From NCBI RefSeq assembly GCF_900107045.1, contig NZ_FNON01000014.1:62001-126000 (forward strand): a stretch of 64,000 nt of DNA, read 5' to 3'. This DNA is from Amycolatopsis xylanica. GTDB taxonomy: Bacteria; Actinomycetota; Actinomycetes; Mycobacteriales; Pseudonocardiaceae. The translations under genes were made by a program, and so were the position numbers. Numbering within the stretch: position 1 is the stretch's first letter; every line of letters begins with the position of its first letter. Under the pieces are notes generated by a model. That model did not search any database, had not been told where the DNA came from, and saw only the letters and a list, made by a program, of their open reading frames with translations. Positions 1-7,714 of this stretch are shown here, one piece after another.

Positions 1-8
1 CAGTTTCA

Positions 9-1208
9 GTGCAGCAGCTGTCAGATGACCAGCTGACTGCCGCCATGCTTGCATCCGAAGAGGCTTTGAACCGCGAGTACGCTCGGATAGTGGATCTGGT
101 CGGCGAATTCGACAAACGTGCGCTCGCGCCGACGAAGGGCAGCCGCAACACATCCGTATTCCTCGTGAGCGCACTTCGCCTGTCCTATAAGGAGGCGCGA
201 GCCAGAGTCGCACAGGCGAAACTGGCGATGCCAGTCGCGAAGACTGCCATGGCTTCAGGAAAGATCAATCGAGAACATCTGCAGGAGATCGAGCACGTCA
301 TGTCCCAGGCACCGGAGTCGCTGCCCGATGCCGAACGCACAGCGGACGAGGACTCGCTGGTCGCTCTGGCTCAGCAGGCAAGTCCGTTCACGGTGCGCAA
401 GATCGGGGTCCGCCTCAGGTCGTATTGGAACGTTGAAACCAAGGACCCGAAAGCTCGGGAACAGGATCTGGCTCGTCCCAAGCGAACGTTCCACTACAAC
501 ATGACTTCCGATGGAGCGATGAAGTTCTCGGGCGTCTTGGATCCAGAGACTTCGACGCTGGTGGCAAGCGTTCTCACTCCGCTTTCGAAGCCGGACCCTG
601 CCGATGAGATCGGCAAACCTGATCGGCGCACGAAGGACGAAAGACAAGGAGACGCGGTGGCGGCGGTGTTCGATCTAGCCGCTCGGGCTCCCGATCTGCC
701 GATCAACGCCAGCGAACGCACCACGATGACCGTGACCGTAGGACTCGATGAACTCGAACGGCGCGCAGGCATCGCGATGCTCGACGGCTACCAGGCCGTC
801 AGCGTGTCCCAGCTTCTCAAGATGTGCTGCGACGCGCGGGTGGTACCGGCAGTGCTGGGAACGGCAGGCGAGGTCCTGCACCTGGGTCAGCCCGCTGAAC
901 TCGCCTCCCCAGCTCAGCGGGCGGCCCTCGCGATCCGAGACCGTGGTTGCAGCCGCCCCGGGTGTACGAGAGGCCCGAAATGGTGCACGCCTCAGCAGAT
1001 GACGCGGTGGATCGCCGAGCATGGACCGGTCGAGCTCAAGGATCTCGGCCTGATCTGCGAACGCGATCGGCATCTACTCCATCACACAGACTGGGAGATC
1101 CAGGCGGGCGAGTCCCGGATCGAGTGGGTGCCACCGGCCTGGCTGGATCCCGAGCGAACGCCGATCAGCAATACCGCCCACGACCCGCCTCGTCACAGCG
1201 CGGCCTAG
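9..1208 (+). CDS. DUF222 / HNH-type (13E12-like) protein with degenerate HNH site, possibly 5'-truncated by window edge
   Basis: Resembles the actinobacterial DUF222 + C-terminal HNH family (13E12 repeat type), whose role is unknown and which is often mobile or multicopy. The helical DUF222 region fills roughly residues 10-260. The C-terminus begins with the typical GCSRPGC zinc-finger-like stretch (about residues 312-318) and WC, but the expected AHH catalytic pair reads TPQQ, and the distal HH ligand site reads CERDRHLLHH. The metal and catalytic residues therefore look partly lost. The GTG at position 9 has no visible ribosome site and the frame is open to the window edge, so the true start may lie outside. 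Base composition looks lower in G+C than the genes from 3 kb on, which suits a mobile history. Family assignment is firm; nuclease activity is doubtful. Confidence 0.75.
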   Translation: MQQLSDDQLTAAMLASEEALNREYARIVDLVGEFDKRALAPTKGSRNTSVFLVSALRLSYKEARARVAQAKLAMPVAKTAMASGKINREHLQEIEHVMSQAPESLPDAERTADEDSLVALAQQASPFTVRKIGVRLRSYWNVETKDPKAREQDLARPKRTFHYNMTSDGAMKFSGVLDPETSTLVASVLTPLSKPDPADEIGKPDRRTKDERQGDAVAAVFDLAARAPDLPINASERTTMTVTVGLDELERRAGIAMLDGYQAVSVSQLLKMCCDARVVPAVLGTAGEVLHLGQPAELASPAQRAALAIRDRGCSRPGCTRGPKWCTPQQMTRWIAEHGPVELKDLGLICERDRHLLHHTDWEIQAGESRIEWVPPAWLDPERTPISNTAHDPPRHSAA

Positions 1209-1317
1209 AGGTCGACATGCCGATACGACGATTCGCGGGTGACCATCCGAACGACCCGCTTGGTCTCTTCAAGGACCTAGCTGCCGCGCCTGACCAGGCA
1301 CGGCCTACCGTGGAGGT

Positions 1318-2160
1318 GTGCGGTTGAAGTTCCTGCTCCGGCCTGGGTGGCTGGCGTTGACGCTGGTGGTGTTCGCGTTCGCCGGCTCATGCTTCACCCT
1401 GCTCGCACCCTGGCAATTCAGCAGGAACACCGAGCGCGAGACGCAGAACGCTGCCCTCCAGGCGTCGTTCGTAGGAGCCCCGAAGCCCCTCGGAGAGCTG
1501 CTACCCGGCGGAGCAGCACCCGACGAACGGACGCAGTGGCACCTCGCGACCGTAACGGGCTCGTATTTGCCGGACGCCGAGGTCATCGCACGACTACGGA
1601 CCGTGCAGGGCGAAGCCGCATTCGAGGTGCTCACGCCGTTCAGGCAGGCGGACGGCGCGGTGATCCTGATCGACCGCGGGTACGTCAGGCCGAACGCCAA
1701 GTCGCGAGTGCCGGACTACGCGGCACCCCCGAGTGGCACGGTGAATCTGGTCACGCGCATCCGCGTGGACGAGAACGACCCGAAGAGCCGAGACGCGTTC
1801 GCAGACGCCTCCACCGACGGGAAGCTGCACAGCTACGTCGTCGACTCGCGAGTTGTGGGCAGGGCGACGAAGCTTGAGATCAGGCCGGGCTACTACCAAC
1901 TCGACAACGGTCAGCCCGGCGTTCTCGATGCGTTGCCGCTGCCCCAGACCGACGCAGGCCCCTTCTTCTCTTACGCGTTGCAGTGGATCGCGTTCGGAGC
2001 GATGGCGTTGTTCGGGTGGGCGTACTTCACGATTCGCGAGCTCAAACCGGGCGGCGCTTTGACCGGTGACAAGCAACGGCGCAAGTCCGTCGCCGAGATC
2101 CTCGCTGAGGACGAGTCAGCGCCTGCGTCGCAGTCCGAGAAGGCCGGCCAGAACCACTGA
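1318..2160 (+). CDS. SURF1 family membrane protein (cytochrome c oxidase assembly factor)
   Basis: SURF1 proteins help build haem-copper oxidase in the membrane. The protein (280 aa) has an N-terminal membrane helix (about residues 8-28), the conserved APWQ-F-RN stretch immediately after it, a periplasmic domain, and a second helix near residues 220-243 followed by a charged cytoplasmic tail. This two-helix hairpin is the SURF1 layout. The upstream GGAGG (1312-1316) lies one base from the GTG at 1318 but seven bases from a TTG at 1324, so translation may really begin at the TTG and give MKFLLRPGW. The 3' end overlaps the convergent cobD by 45 bp. Confidence 0.85.
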   Translation: MRLKFLLRPGWLALTLVVFAFAGSCFTLLAPWQFSRNTERETQNAALQASFVGAPKPLGELLPGGAAPDERTQWHLATVTGSYLPDAEVIARLRTVQGEAAFEVLTPFRQADGAVILIDRGYVRPNAKSRVPDYAAPPSGTVNLVTRIRVDENDPKSRDAFADASTDGKLHSYVVDSRVVGRATKLEIRPGYYQLDNGQPGVLDALPLPQTDAGPFFSYALQWIAFGAMALFGWAYFTIRELKPGGALTGDKQRRKSVAEILAEDESAPASQSEKAGQNH

Positions 2161-3054
2161 GCTCGCGGCGGCGAGCCATCCGACGACGCGAGAAAGCTCC
2201 ACGGCGCGCGTCACATGCCCCGCGTCCGGGTTCCGGCCAACGCCCAGGACTGGCAGTTCCTCAATGCCGTGCGGATAGATCGTGCGGCCGCCGACGCGGA
2301 TTTCGAGCGCTCCCGCGAACGCGGCCTCGACACGGCCGGCGTTGGGGCTGGGGTGGGCAATCGTGTCGCGACGCCACGCCTTCCACGCACCTTGGGCGGA
2401 CCCGCCCACGACAGGGGCTCCCGCCACAGTCAACGCCGCGGCGACACGCGTGGGGACCAGGTGAGCAGCCTCATCCACACGCGCGACGAACCACCGGTAC
2501 CGAGGTGAGCGGCCACGGGCCTGGCGACGGAGCAGGCTGACCGCTCGGGAGCCGAGCAGGCCTGGAGCGCCAGCTAAGGCACCCCAGAACAAAGGAGCGA
2601 CGACGACGTCGGAGGTGTTCTCGGCCAGCGATTCGACCGACGCACGCGAGAGGGCGATCGTGTCCAGGTCGTCAGCAACCCTCGGGTCGAGGCTGGCGAG
2701 CGTGTGACGGGCCGCGGGCAGTTTGCCGTCTTCGAGGTCACGGGCCATCGCGGTGCCATGGGTAGCGAGGTCGGCCGCGCCCAGGACTGCCCAGGTCGCG
2801 ATCGCTGTGCCTGTTGCTTGCGCCACAGGGCTGCGGCGGCCCAACCGCTCGGTCAGCACGCCGACCAGGACCGCTGAACCCGCCAAGGCGCCAGCGTGGA
2901 GCACCCCCGCGAGCGGGTGGTCCGAGTTCAGGCGGGCCGCCAGGGCCTGGGAAGCCTTGGCGAATGCGCTCGCCGGACGGCCATGCCGAGGCGTTCCGAG
3001 CACACCGTCCGCGGCCACGCCCAGCATCAGCCCGATCGCGCGCCCCGCGGTCAC
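2116..3054 (-). CDS. cobD: CobD/CbiB adenosylcobinamide-phosphate synthase
   Basis: Membrane enzyme of cobalamin biosynthesis that joins the aminopropanol (phosphate) arm to adenosylcobyric acid. The 312-aa protein has the family's N-terminal G-L-x-G-x-x-A-D-x-x-G region, the polar stretch with LSRASVESLAENTSDV (about residues 136-151), the PNAG motif near residue 239, and several hydrophobic helices with a final one at the C-terminus followed by RRRR. It starts with GTG and is divergent from gluconokinase across 49 bp. No cobalamin riboswitch fits in that gap. No other corrin gene except the siroheme genes at 47-49 kb occurs here. Confidence 0.88.
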   Translation of the reverse strand: MTAGRAIGLMLGVAADGVLGTPRHGRPASAFAKASQALAARLNSDHPLAGVLHAGALAGSAVLVGVLTERLGRRSPVAQATGTAIATWAVLGAADLATHGTAMARDLEDGKLPAARHTLASLDPRVADDLDTIALSRASVESLAENTSDVVVAPLFWGALAGAPGLLGSRAVSLLRRQARGRSPRYRWFVARVDEAAHLVPTRVAAALTVAGAPVVGGSAQGAWKAWRRDTIAHPSPNAGRVEAAFAGALEIRVGGRTIYPHGIEELPVLGVGRNPDAGHVTRAVELSRVVGWLAAASSVVLAGLLGLRRRR

Positions 3055-3103
3055 CCTGCCCCCTGTGTTTCCTGACAGCCCATCAGTGGGGCAGGCTACC
3101 CGG

Positions 3104-3601
3104 ATGACTGTGTTCGTCGTGATGGGTGTGTCAGGTTCCGGGAAGACAACGCTCGGCAGGAAGCTCGCCGACGCGCTCGAGGTCCCCTACGCCGAGGCTG
3201 ATGAGTTCCACTCACCCGAGAACATCGCCAAGATGAGTTCGGGAACCCCGCTCACCGACGAGGATCGCTGGCCCTGGCTGCGGTCGATTGCCGCTTGGAT
3301 CCACGACCATGAGCAGCAGGGTGGGGTTGTCACCTCGTCGGCGCTCAAACGCGCCTATCGTGATCTGCTTCGCGACGGCAATGACGACGTTCAGTTCGTG
3401 CATCTGGATGGCAGCAGGGAGTTGATCGCGGAGCGTCTCGCGCACCGCAGCGGGCATTTCATGCCGCCGTCGCTTTTGGACTCCCAGTTCGCCGACCTCG
3501 AAGCGCTCGAAGCCGGCGAACCGGGATGGATCATGAATGCCGCGGATCGCCCGGACGAGATACTCGCGGCGGTACTGCAGAGGATCAAACTCGCTGAGTA
3601 G
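3104..3601 (+). CDS. gntK: Gluconokinase (GntK, P-loop type)
   Basis: Phosphorylates D-gluconate to 6-phosphogluconate, feeding the pentose phosphate pathway. The ATG at 3104 gives 165 aa beginning MTVFVVMGVSGSGKTT, with the Walker A motif at residues 8-15 (GVSGSGKT). Further GntK signatures are DEFHSPENIAKMSSGTPL-DEDRWPWL (about residues 34-62), ALKRAYRD-LR, and H-MPPSLLDSQ-LE near residue 126. The frame is open far upstream (to 2723), but the upstream part lies antisense to cobD and is not protein-like. It converges with the sugar kinase gene, overlapping its 3' end by 17 bp. Confidence 0.93.
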   Translation: MTVFVVMGVSGSGKTTLGRKLADALEVPYAEADEFHSPENIAKMSSGTPLTDEDRWPWLRSIAAWIHDHEQQGGVVTSSALKRAYRDLLRDGNDDVQFVHLDGSRELIAERLAHRSGHFMPPSLLDSQFADLEALEAGEPGWIMNAADRPDEILAAVLQRIKLAE

Positions 3602-4574
3602 CCGCTCGGAGCCGAACCTTCGACGCCTCGTCGGCGCCGATGGTGTCGAGTCCGAACAGCGCGGCGCCGACCACCGGTGCGACGTCGACGATCTTGACGA
3701 CGGCCTTCGGCGCCACCTTGAGACACCGTCGTTCGATGTCAGTGATCACCGAGGCCGCGACGCCGGTCAGCACCCCGCCGCCCAGCACGATCTGCGGGGC
3801 TGACTCCGTCAGTTCGAGACGGCGAAGGATCACCCCGACGAGCAGGCTGACCTCCTCGACGAATCGGTCGACGACCTCCTGCGCCACCGCGTCACCGGCT
3901 GAAGCGATCCGGAACAGCAGCGGGCACAACTCGTGGATCGAGTCGCTGTGGATCTCCTCGAAGTGCAACCCCTGCACGACCTCCAGCACGGTCGAGGCAC
4001 CGTAGTGCGTCTTGACCGCGTCGGTCAGCGCGGTGGCCGGGCCCCGGCCGTCCTCGGCTCGGATCGCCCACCACAGGGCTTCTTCGCCAAGGCGGTAGCC
4101 ACCTCCCCAGTCGCCGGAGATCTTGCCCAGCGCGGGGAAGCCGGCTTCGCGACCGTCCCGGCCGATGCCGACGCCGTTGATGCCCGCACCGCAGACCACG
4201 GCCACCCCGATGCCGTCGGACGTGCCTGCCCGCAGCAGAGCGAGCGTGTCGTTGGCGAGGGTCAGGGACTCCGACCAGCCTCGAGCGGCCAATGCCTTGG
4301 CGAGGGCTTCCTCTTCACGGGGAAAGTCGAGCCCAGCCAGGTAGGCCGACGTGTGCACCGCGAACGGCCTGGTCGTTGATTTGCCCGCGGCCTCGAGGGC
4401 TTGGAGTACCAAGCCCTCGAGCGCCGTGACACAGCCTTCGACCCCGACGTTCTGCGGGGACGCACCCGGACCACGTGAGCTGCCGAGCACGGTGCCGGCA
4501 GCGTCGACCACTAGGACGTCGGTCTTGCTGTTGCCGCCATCGATGGCGATCACGACGTCTTGGGGTGCGGTCAT
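3585..4574 (-). CDS. BadF/BadG-family sugar kinase (N-acetylglucosamine kinase-like)
   Basis: ASKHA-fold ATPase of the BadF/BadG/BcrA/BcrD family, which includes N-acetylglucosamine kinase. The 329-aa protein shows phosphate-1 motif AIDGGNSKTD (residues 10-19), the adenosine region GGGVLTGVAAS near the C-terminus, and a central CGAG-NGVG loop. The start at 4574 is chosen because its ATG overlaps the stop of the upstream glycosidase as ATGA; an ATG four codons earlier is in frame but less likely. It is the last gene of the ROK-ABC-glycosidase operon. It probably supplies 6-phospho sugar, either to the glycosidase or downstream of it. The exact substrate cannot be read from sequence. Confidence 0.85.
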   Translation of the reverse strand: MTAPQDVVIAIDGGNSKTDVLVVDAAGTVLGSSRGPGASPQNVGVEGCVTALEGLVLQALEAAGKSTTRPFAVHTSAYLAGLDFPREEEALAKALAARGWSESLTLANDTLALLRAGTSDGIGVAVVCGAGINGVGIGRDGREAGFPALGKISGDWGGGYRLGEEALWWAIRAEDGRGPATALTDAVKTHYGASTVLEVVQGLHFEEIHSDSIHELCPLLFRIASAGDAVAQEVVDRFVEEVSLLVGVILRRLELTESAPQIVLGGGVLTGVAASVITDIERRCLKVAPKAVVKIVDVAPVVGAALFGLDTIGADEASKVRLRAATQRV

Positions 4575-5836
4575 GCGGTAGCCCACGGTAGAAGGTGCTG
4601 GTTCTCCTTGACCAGGCTGTCGGCTAGCTGGTCGGCGTAGTCGTATTGGCCGACCAGCGGGTGCGCGAGCAGCGCGTCCGCGACACGGTCGCGGCCTCCC
4701 TTGAGCGCCGCCTCCAATGCCAGGTTCTCGTACGCAGTGACGTGCGAGATGAGTCCGGCGAACAGTGGCTCGACCGGGCGCGCCGCGAGTGGCTTGGCAC
4801 CGGTTCCATCCACGGAGGAGAGCGCCTCGATGACCGCGTCGTCGGGCAGGAACGGCAGGATGCCGTTGTTGGCCACATTGACGACGTGCTCTTCAGCAGG
4901 GCCGCCGCCGGTGAGCGCGTGCACGAGCTGGACGGCCGCCTCGGAGTAGTACGCGCCACCACGCTTCTCGAGCGCCTCGGGCTTGGTGACGACCTCCGGG
5001 TCGGCGTACACCTTGAGGAGCTCTTCCTCGACGTCGCTGACCACGTCGGCCCGCGGCCGCTCGGTGCGCTGTTGCTCGACGATCTTGTCGTGGGAGTAGA
5101 AGTACTTCAGGTAGTACGACGGCACGACGTTCATCCGGCGCATCCAGCCCAGCGGGACGCTGACGTGCTCCGCGATGTACTCGCCGTGCTGTCCGAGCAG
5201 CTCGGGCAGGCGGTCGACGCCGTCGACGTAGACGCCGCGTTCCCAGCTGAGGTGGTTCAGCCCGGTGTGCTCCAGGCGGACGTCGTTGGCGCCGACACCC
5301 AGCAGCTGCGCGAACGTCCGCTGCAGGTGGATGGCCACGTTGCAGAGGCCTACCGCGCGGTGGCCTTCGCGCAGGAGTGCCCTGGTGACGATGCCCACCG
5401 GGTTGGTGAAGTTGACTATCCAGGTGTCGTCACCCGCGACTTTCCTTACCCGCTCGGCGATGTCGAGCACCACGGGCACGGTCCGCAACGCCTTCGCGAG
5501 GCCGCCCGCACCGGTCGTTTCCTGGCCAACGCAACCGCAGGCGTGTGGGAAGGTCTCGTCCGAACGACGTGCCTTCTGACCGCCGACGCGCAGCTGGATC
5601 AGGACGGCCGACGCGCCGTCGACTCCCTCCTCCAGGTTGTTGGTCGTGCGGATCCGTGCCGGGTGCCCGGCGTGGTCGAGCAGGCGCTGCCCGAATTCGC
5701 CCACGATGTCGACCCGGTAGGTGTCCGGGTCGATCAGCACGATCTCGTCGACGTCCAGCGTGGTGCGCCGTCCGGCGATTCCGTCGATCAGCTCGGGCGT
5801 GTAGGTCGAGCCGCCACCGACAACCGCTAACTTCAT
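4571..5836 (-). CDS. Family 4 glycoside hydrolase (6-phospho-beta-glucosidase type)
   Basis: GH4 enzymes are NAD+- and Mn2+-dependent and cleave phosphorylated glycosides by a redox-elimination mechanism. The 421-aa protein starts MKLAVVGGGSTYTPEL, the Rossmann NAD loop, and contains IQLRVGGQ-AR, GQETTGAGG (about residues 105-113), the NFTNPVGIVT stretch (about residues 145-154), GLCN with the metal-binding Cys near residue 176, and a histidine in HTGLNH. These favour the 6-phospho-beta-glucosidase branch. The gene overlaps the upstream permease and the downstream kinase by 4 bp each, so the three are probably translationally coupled. The operon has ABC rather than PTS import, so its substrate must be phosphorylated inside the cell. 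Confidence 0.9.
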   Translation of the reverse strand: MKLAVVGGGSTYTPELIDGIAGRRTTLDVDEIVLIDPDTYRVDIVGEFGQRLLDHAGHPARIRTTNNLEEGVDGASAVLIQLRVGGQKARRSDETFPHACGCVGQETTGAGGLAKALRTVPVVLDIAERVRKVAGDDTWIVNFTNPVGIVTRALLREGHRAVGLCNVAIHLQRTFAQLLGVGANDVRLEHTGLNHLSWERGVYVDGVDRLPELLGQHGEYIAEHVSVPLGWMRRMNVVPSYYLKYFYSHDKIVEQQRTERPRADVVSDVEEELLKVYADPEVVTKPEALEKRGGAYYSEAAVQLVHALTGGGPAEEHVVNVANNGILPFLPDDAVIEALSSVDGTGAKPLAARPVEPLFAGLISHVTAYENLALEAALKGGRDRVADALLAHPLVGQYDYADQLADSLVKENQHLLPWATA

Positions 5837-6723
5837 CCCTTAACCCCTGTGAATGTAATGCCCTTGACGAAGGACTTCTGCGCGAAAGCGAACAGAATGA
5901 GAACCGGGGTCATGCACAGCGCCGTTGCCGCCATGGTCAGGTTCCATTCGACGTGGTGCATGCCGCGGAACGACGCCAGCGCGAGGGACATCGTCCAGTT
6001 CTCGCGGCTGTCGCCCGTGTAGAGGAGCGGACCGAAGTAGTCGTTCCAGGTGAACAGGAAGCAGAACATCGCGGTGGCCGCGATACCCGGCTTCGCCATC
6101 GGGATGAGCACCTTGGTCATCGCCTGGAACTCACTGCACCCGTCGATCTTCGCCGCTTCCAGGTAGTCCTTCGGAATGGTGAGGAAGAACTGCCGGAGCA
6201 GGAAGATGGAAAACGCGTCGAACAAGAAATACGGCACGACGAGCGGGGCCAGCGTGCCGGTCAGGCCCAGCCGCACCCACAGGTCGTACAATGGGACCAC
6301 GACGACCTGTGGCGGCAGCATCATGGCCGCCACGACGAGCATGAAGAAGATCGTGTTGCCCCGCCAGCGCAGTTTCGCGAGTCCGTAGGCCGCCGGGATC
6401 GACGAAACGAGCACGCCGATCGTGGCCAGCCCCGAGTAGACGAAACTGTTGAAGAAGTAGGTCAGCAGATCCGACTGCTGGAAGACCTTGACGAAGTTCT
6501 CGAAGTGCCATTCGCTCGGCCACAGGCTCGAGGACATCGCCTGGTCGCTCTTCATCACCGCGGTCAGCACGACGAACAGCACCGGGGCCGTGAAGATGAC
6601 CGCGAGTGCGATACCCGTGCTGTGGGTGGCGATGGAGAAGAGCCGCTTGTCCCAGTCCCGCCGTCGTTGCACGATCGGCTTGCGGGGAACCGGGCGGCGT
6701 TTCGTTTCGCTCAGCGTGATCAT
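5833..6723 (-). CDS. Sugar ABC transporter permease (MalG/LacG type)
   Basis: Inner-membrane permease of a carbohydrate ABC importer (CUT1 family). The 296-aa protein has about six hydrophobic segments and the ATPase-docking EAA loop at residues 189-215 (YLEAAKIDG-SEFQ, then LIPMAKPG). The C-terminus FVKGITFTGVKG is typical of MalG-like permeases. Its start overlaps the stop of the other permease as TGATG, and its stop overlaps the GH4 start by 4 bp. No ATP-binding subunit is encoded in this operon. In actinomycetes such importers usually borrow a shared MsiK-type ATPase encoded elsewhere, so that is the likely partner. Confidence 0.9.
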   Translation of the reverse strand: MITLSETKRRPVPRKPIVQRRRDWDKRLFSIATHSTGIALAVIFTAPVLFVVLTAVMKSDQAMSSSLWPSEWHFENFVKVFQQSDLLTYFFNSFVYSGLATIGVLVSSIPAAYGLAKLRWRGNTIFFMLVVAAMMLPPQVVVVPLYDLWVRLGLTGTLAPLVVPYFLFDAFSIFLLRQFFLTIPKDYLEAAKIDGCSEFQAMTKVLIPMAKPGIAATAMFCFLFTWNDYFGPLLYTGDSRENWTMSLALASFRGMHHVEWNLTMAATALCMTPVLILFAFAQKSFVKGITFTGVKG

Positions 6724-7709
6724 CAGCCCTCCTCCGCCGTCGATGCCTTACGGATCTGCCGGACCAGGATCGCGGTGAACGCGAACGAAACGATGAACAG
6801 CAGTACCGCCATCGCCGCCGCGTATCCCATGTTGAAGTACCGGAAGCCCTGCACGTAGAGCCAAACCGGATAGGTCAGCGTCGAGTTCTGGGGCGCACCG
6901 ATGTATCTGGTGTTGCCCGCGACGTCGGCGGCGCCGGACGCGACCGAGCCCGCCACGATCGCCTGGGTGAAGAACTGCAGCGCGAAAATGATCGAGTTGA
7001 CGATGCCGAACAGCAGCACCGGCGAGATCGACGGCAACGTGATGTGCCAGAACCGCCGGACCGGGCCACAGCCGTCGAGTTCCGCCGCTTCGTACTGCTC
7101 CTGCGGGACGTCGAGCAGCGCGGCGAGAATGATGATCATCAGCTCGCCGGAGCCCCACATGACGAGCAGGGTCAGCGCCGGCTTCGACATCGCCGGGTCG
7201 TTGAACCACAGTCCGCCGTCGACACCGACCAGCCTCAGGAACCGGTTGACCGGGCCGAACTCGGGGTTGAACAGGAAGACGAACGCGAGCGTCGCCGCCG
7301 CGGGCGGGGCGAGTGCGGGCAGGTAGCACAGGGTGCGGATGAGGCCGATGCCCCGCTTGAGCCGCGAGATCACCGAAGCCACACCGAGCGCGAAGACCAC
7401 CCTGACCACCGTGAGCACGATGACCAGCCAGAGTGTGTTGTACGCGGCCTTGCCGACCAGCGGTTCGCTGGTGAACATCCGCACGTAGTTGTCGAACCCG
7501 ATCCACTCTGGCGGATTGATCAGGTCGTACCGGGTGAACGAGTAGTAGACCGTGGCGATCAGCGGGTAGCCGAAGAAGATGGCGAATCCGATGAACGCCG
7601 GGGCCATGAAGCCGAGGAATGTCCACTTGCGGCGGGAGCGGCCCCCCGCCCGTGCCTTTCCAGACACGGGCGAGGAGCTTGTCGCCTTCGGACTCAACGT
7701 CGCGGTCAC
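6723..7709 (-). CDS. Sugar ABC transporter permease (MalF/UgpA type)
   Basis: Second membrane subunit of the CUT1 importer (328 aa). It has an unstructured basic N-terminus (residues 1-28), six membrane segments beginning at FLGFMAPAFIGFAIFFGYPL, and the EAA loop at residues 207-213 and beyond (YEAAELDGCGPVRRFWHITLP). The hydrophilic insert between helices (FVAGSVASGAADVAGNTRYIG region) is normal for MalF-like proteins. It lies 5 bp downstream of the solute-binding protein gene and overlaps the MalG-type gene by one base. Confidence 0.9.
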   Translation of the reverse strand: MTATLSPKATSSSPVSGKARAGGRSRRKWTFLGFMAPAFIGFAIFFGYPLIATVYYSFTRYDLINPPEWIGFDNYVRMFTSEPLVGKAAYNTLWLVIVLTVVRVVFALGVASVISRLKRGIGLIRTLCYLPALAPPAAATLAFVFLFNPEFGPVNRFLRLVGVDGGLWFNDPAMSKPALTLLVMWGSGELMIIILAALLDVPQEQYEAAELDGCGPVRRFWHITLPSISPVLLFGIVNSIIFALQFFTQAIVAGSVASGAADVAGNTRYIGAPQNSTLTYPVWLYVQGFRYFNMGYAAAMAVLLFIVSFAFTAILVRQIRKASTAEEG

Positions 7710-7714
7710 TACGA

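Noticed and set aside
3055..3103. Cobalamin riboswitch upstream of cobD
   Set aside because: Only 49 bp separate cobD and gntK, too short for the aptamer, and no B12-box sequence is visible.
4646..5830. Long plus-strand open frame antisense to the GH4 gene
   Set aside because: Typical GC-rich antisense shadow with Arg/Val/Asp-rich content and no recognisable domain. The same applies to the long antisense frames over 7.0-9.4, 11.1-13.2, 15.9-17.8, 23.8-25.6, 32.2-34.0, 36.1-37.4, 42.9-47.0 and 49.4-53.4 kb.
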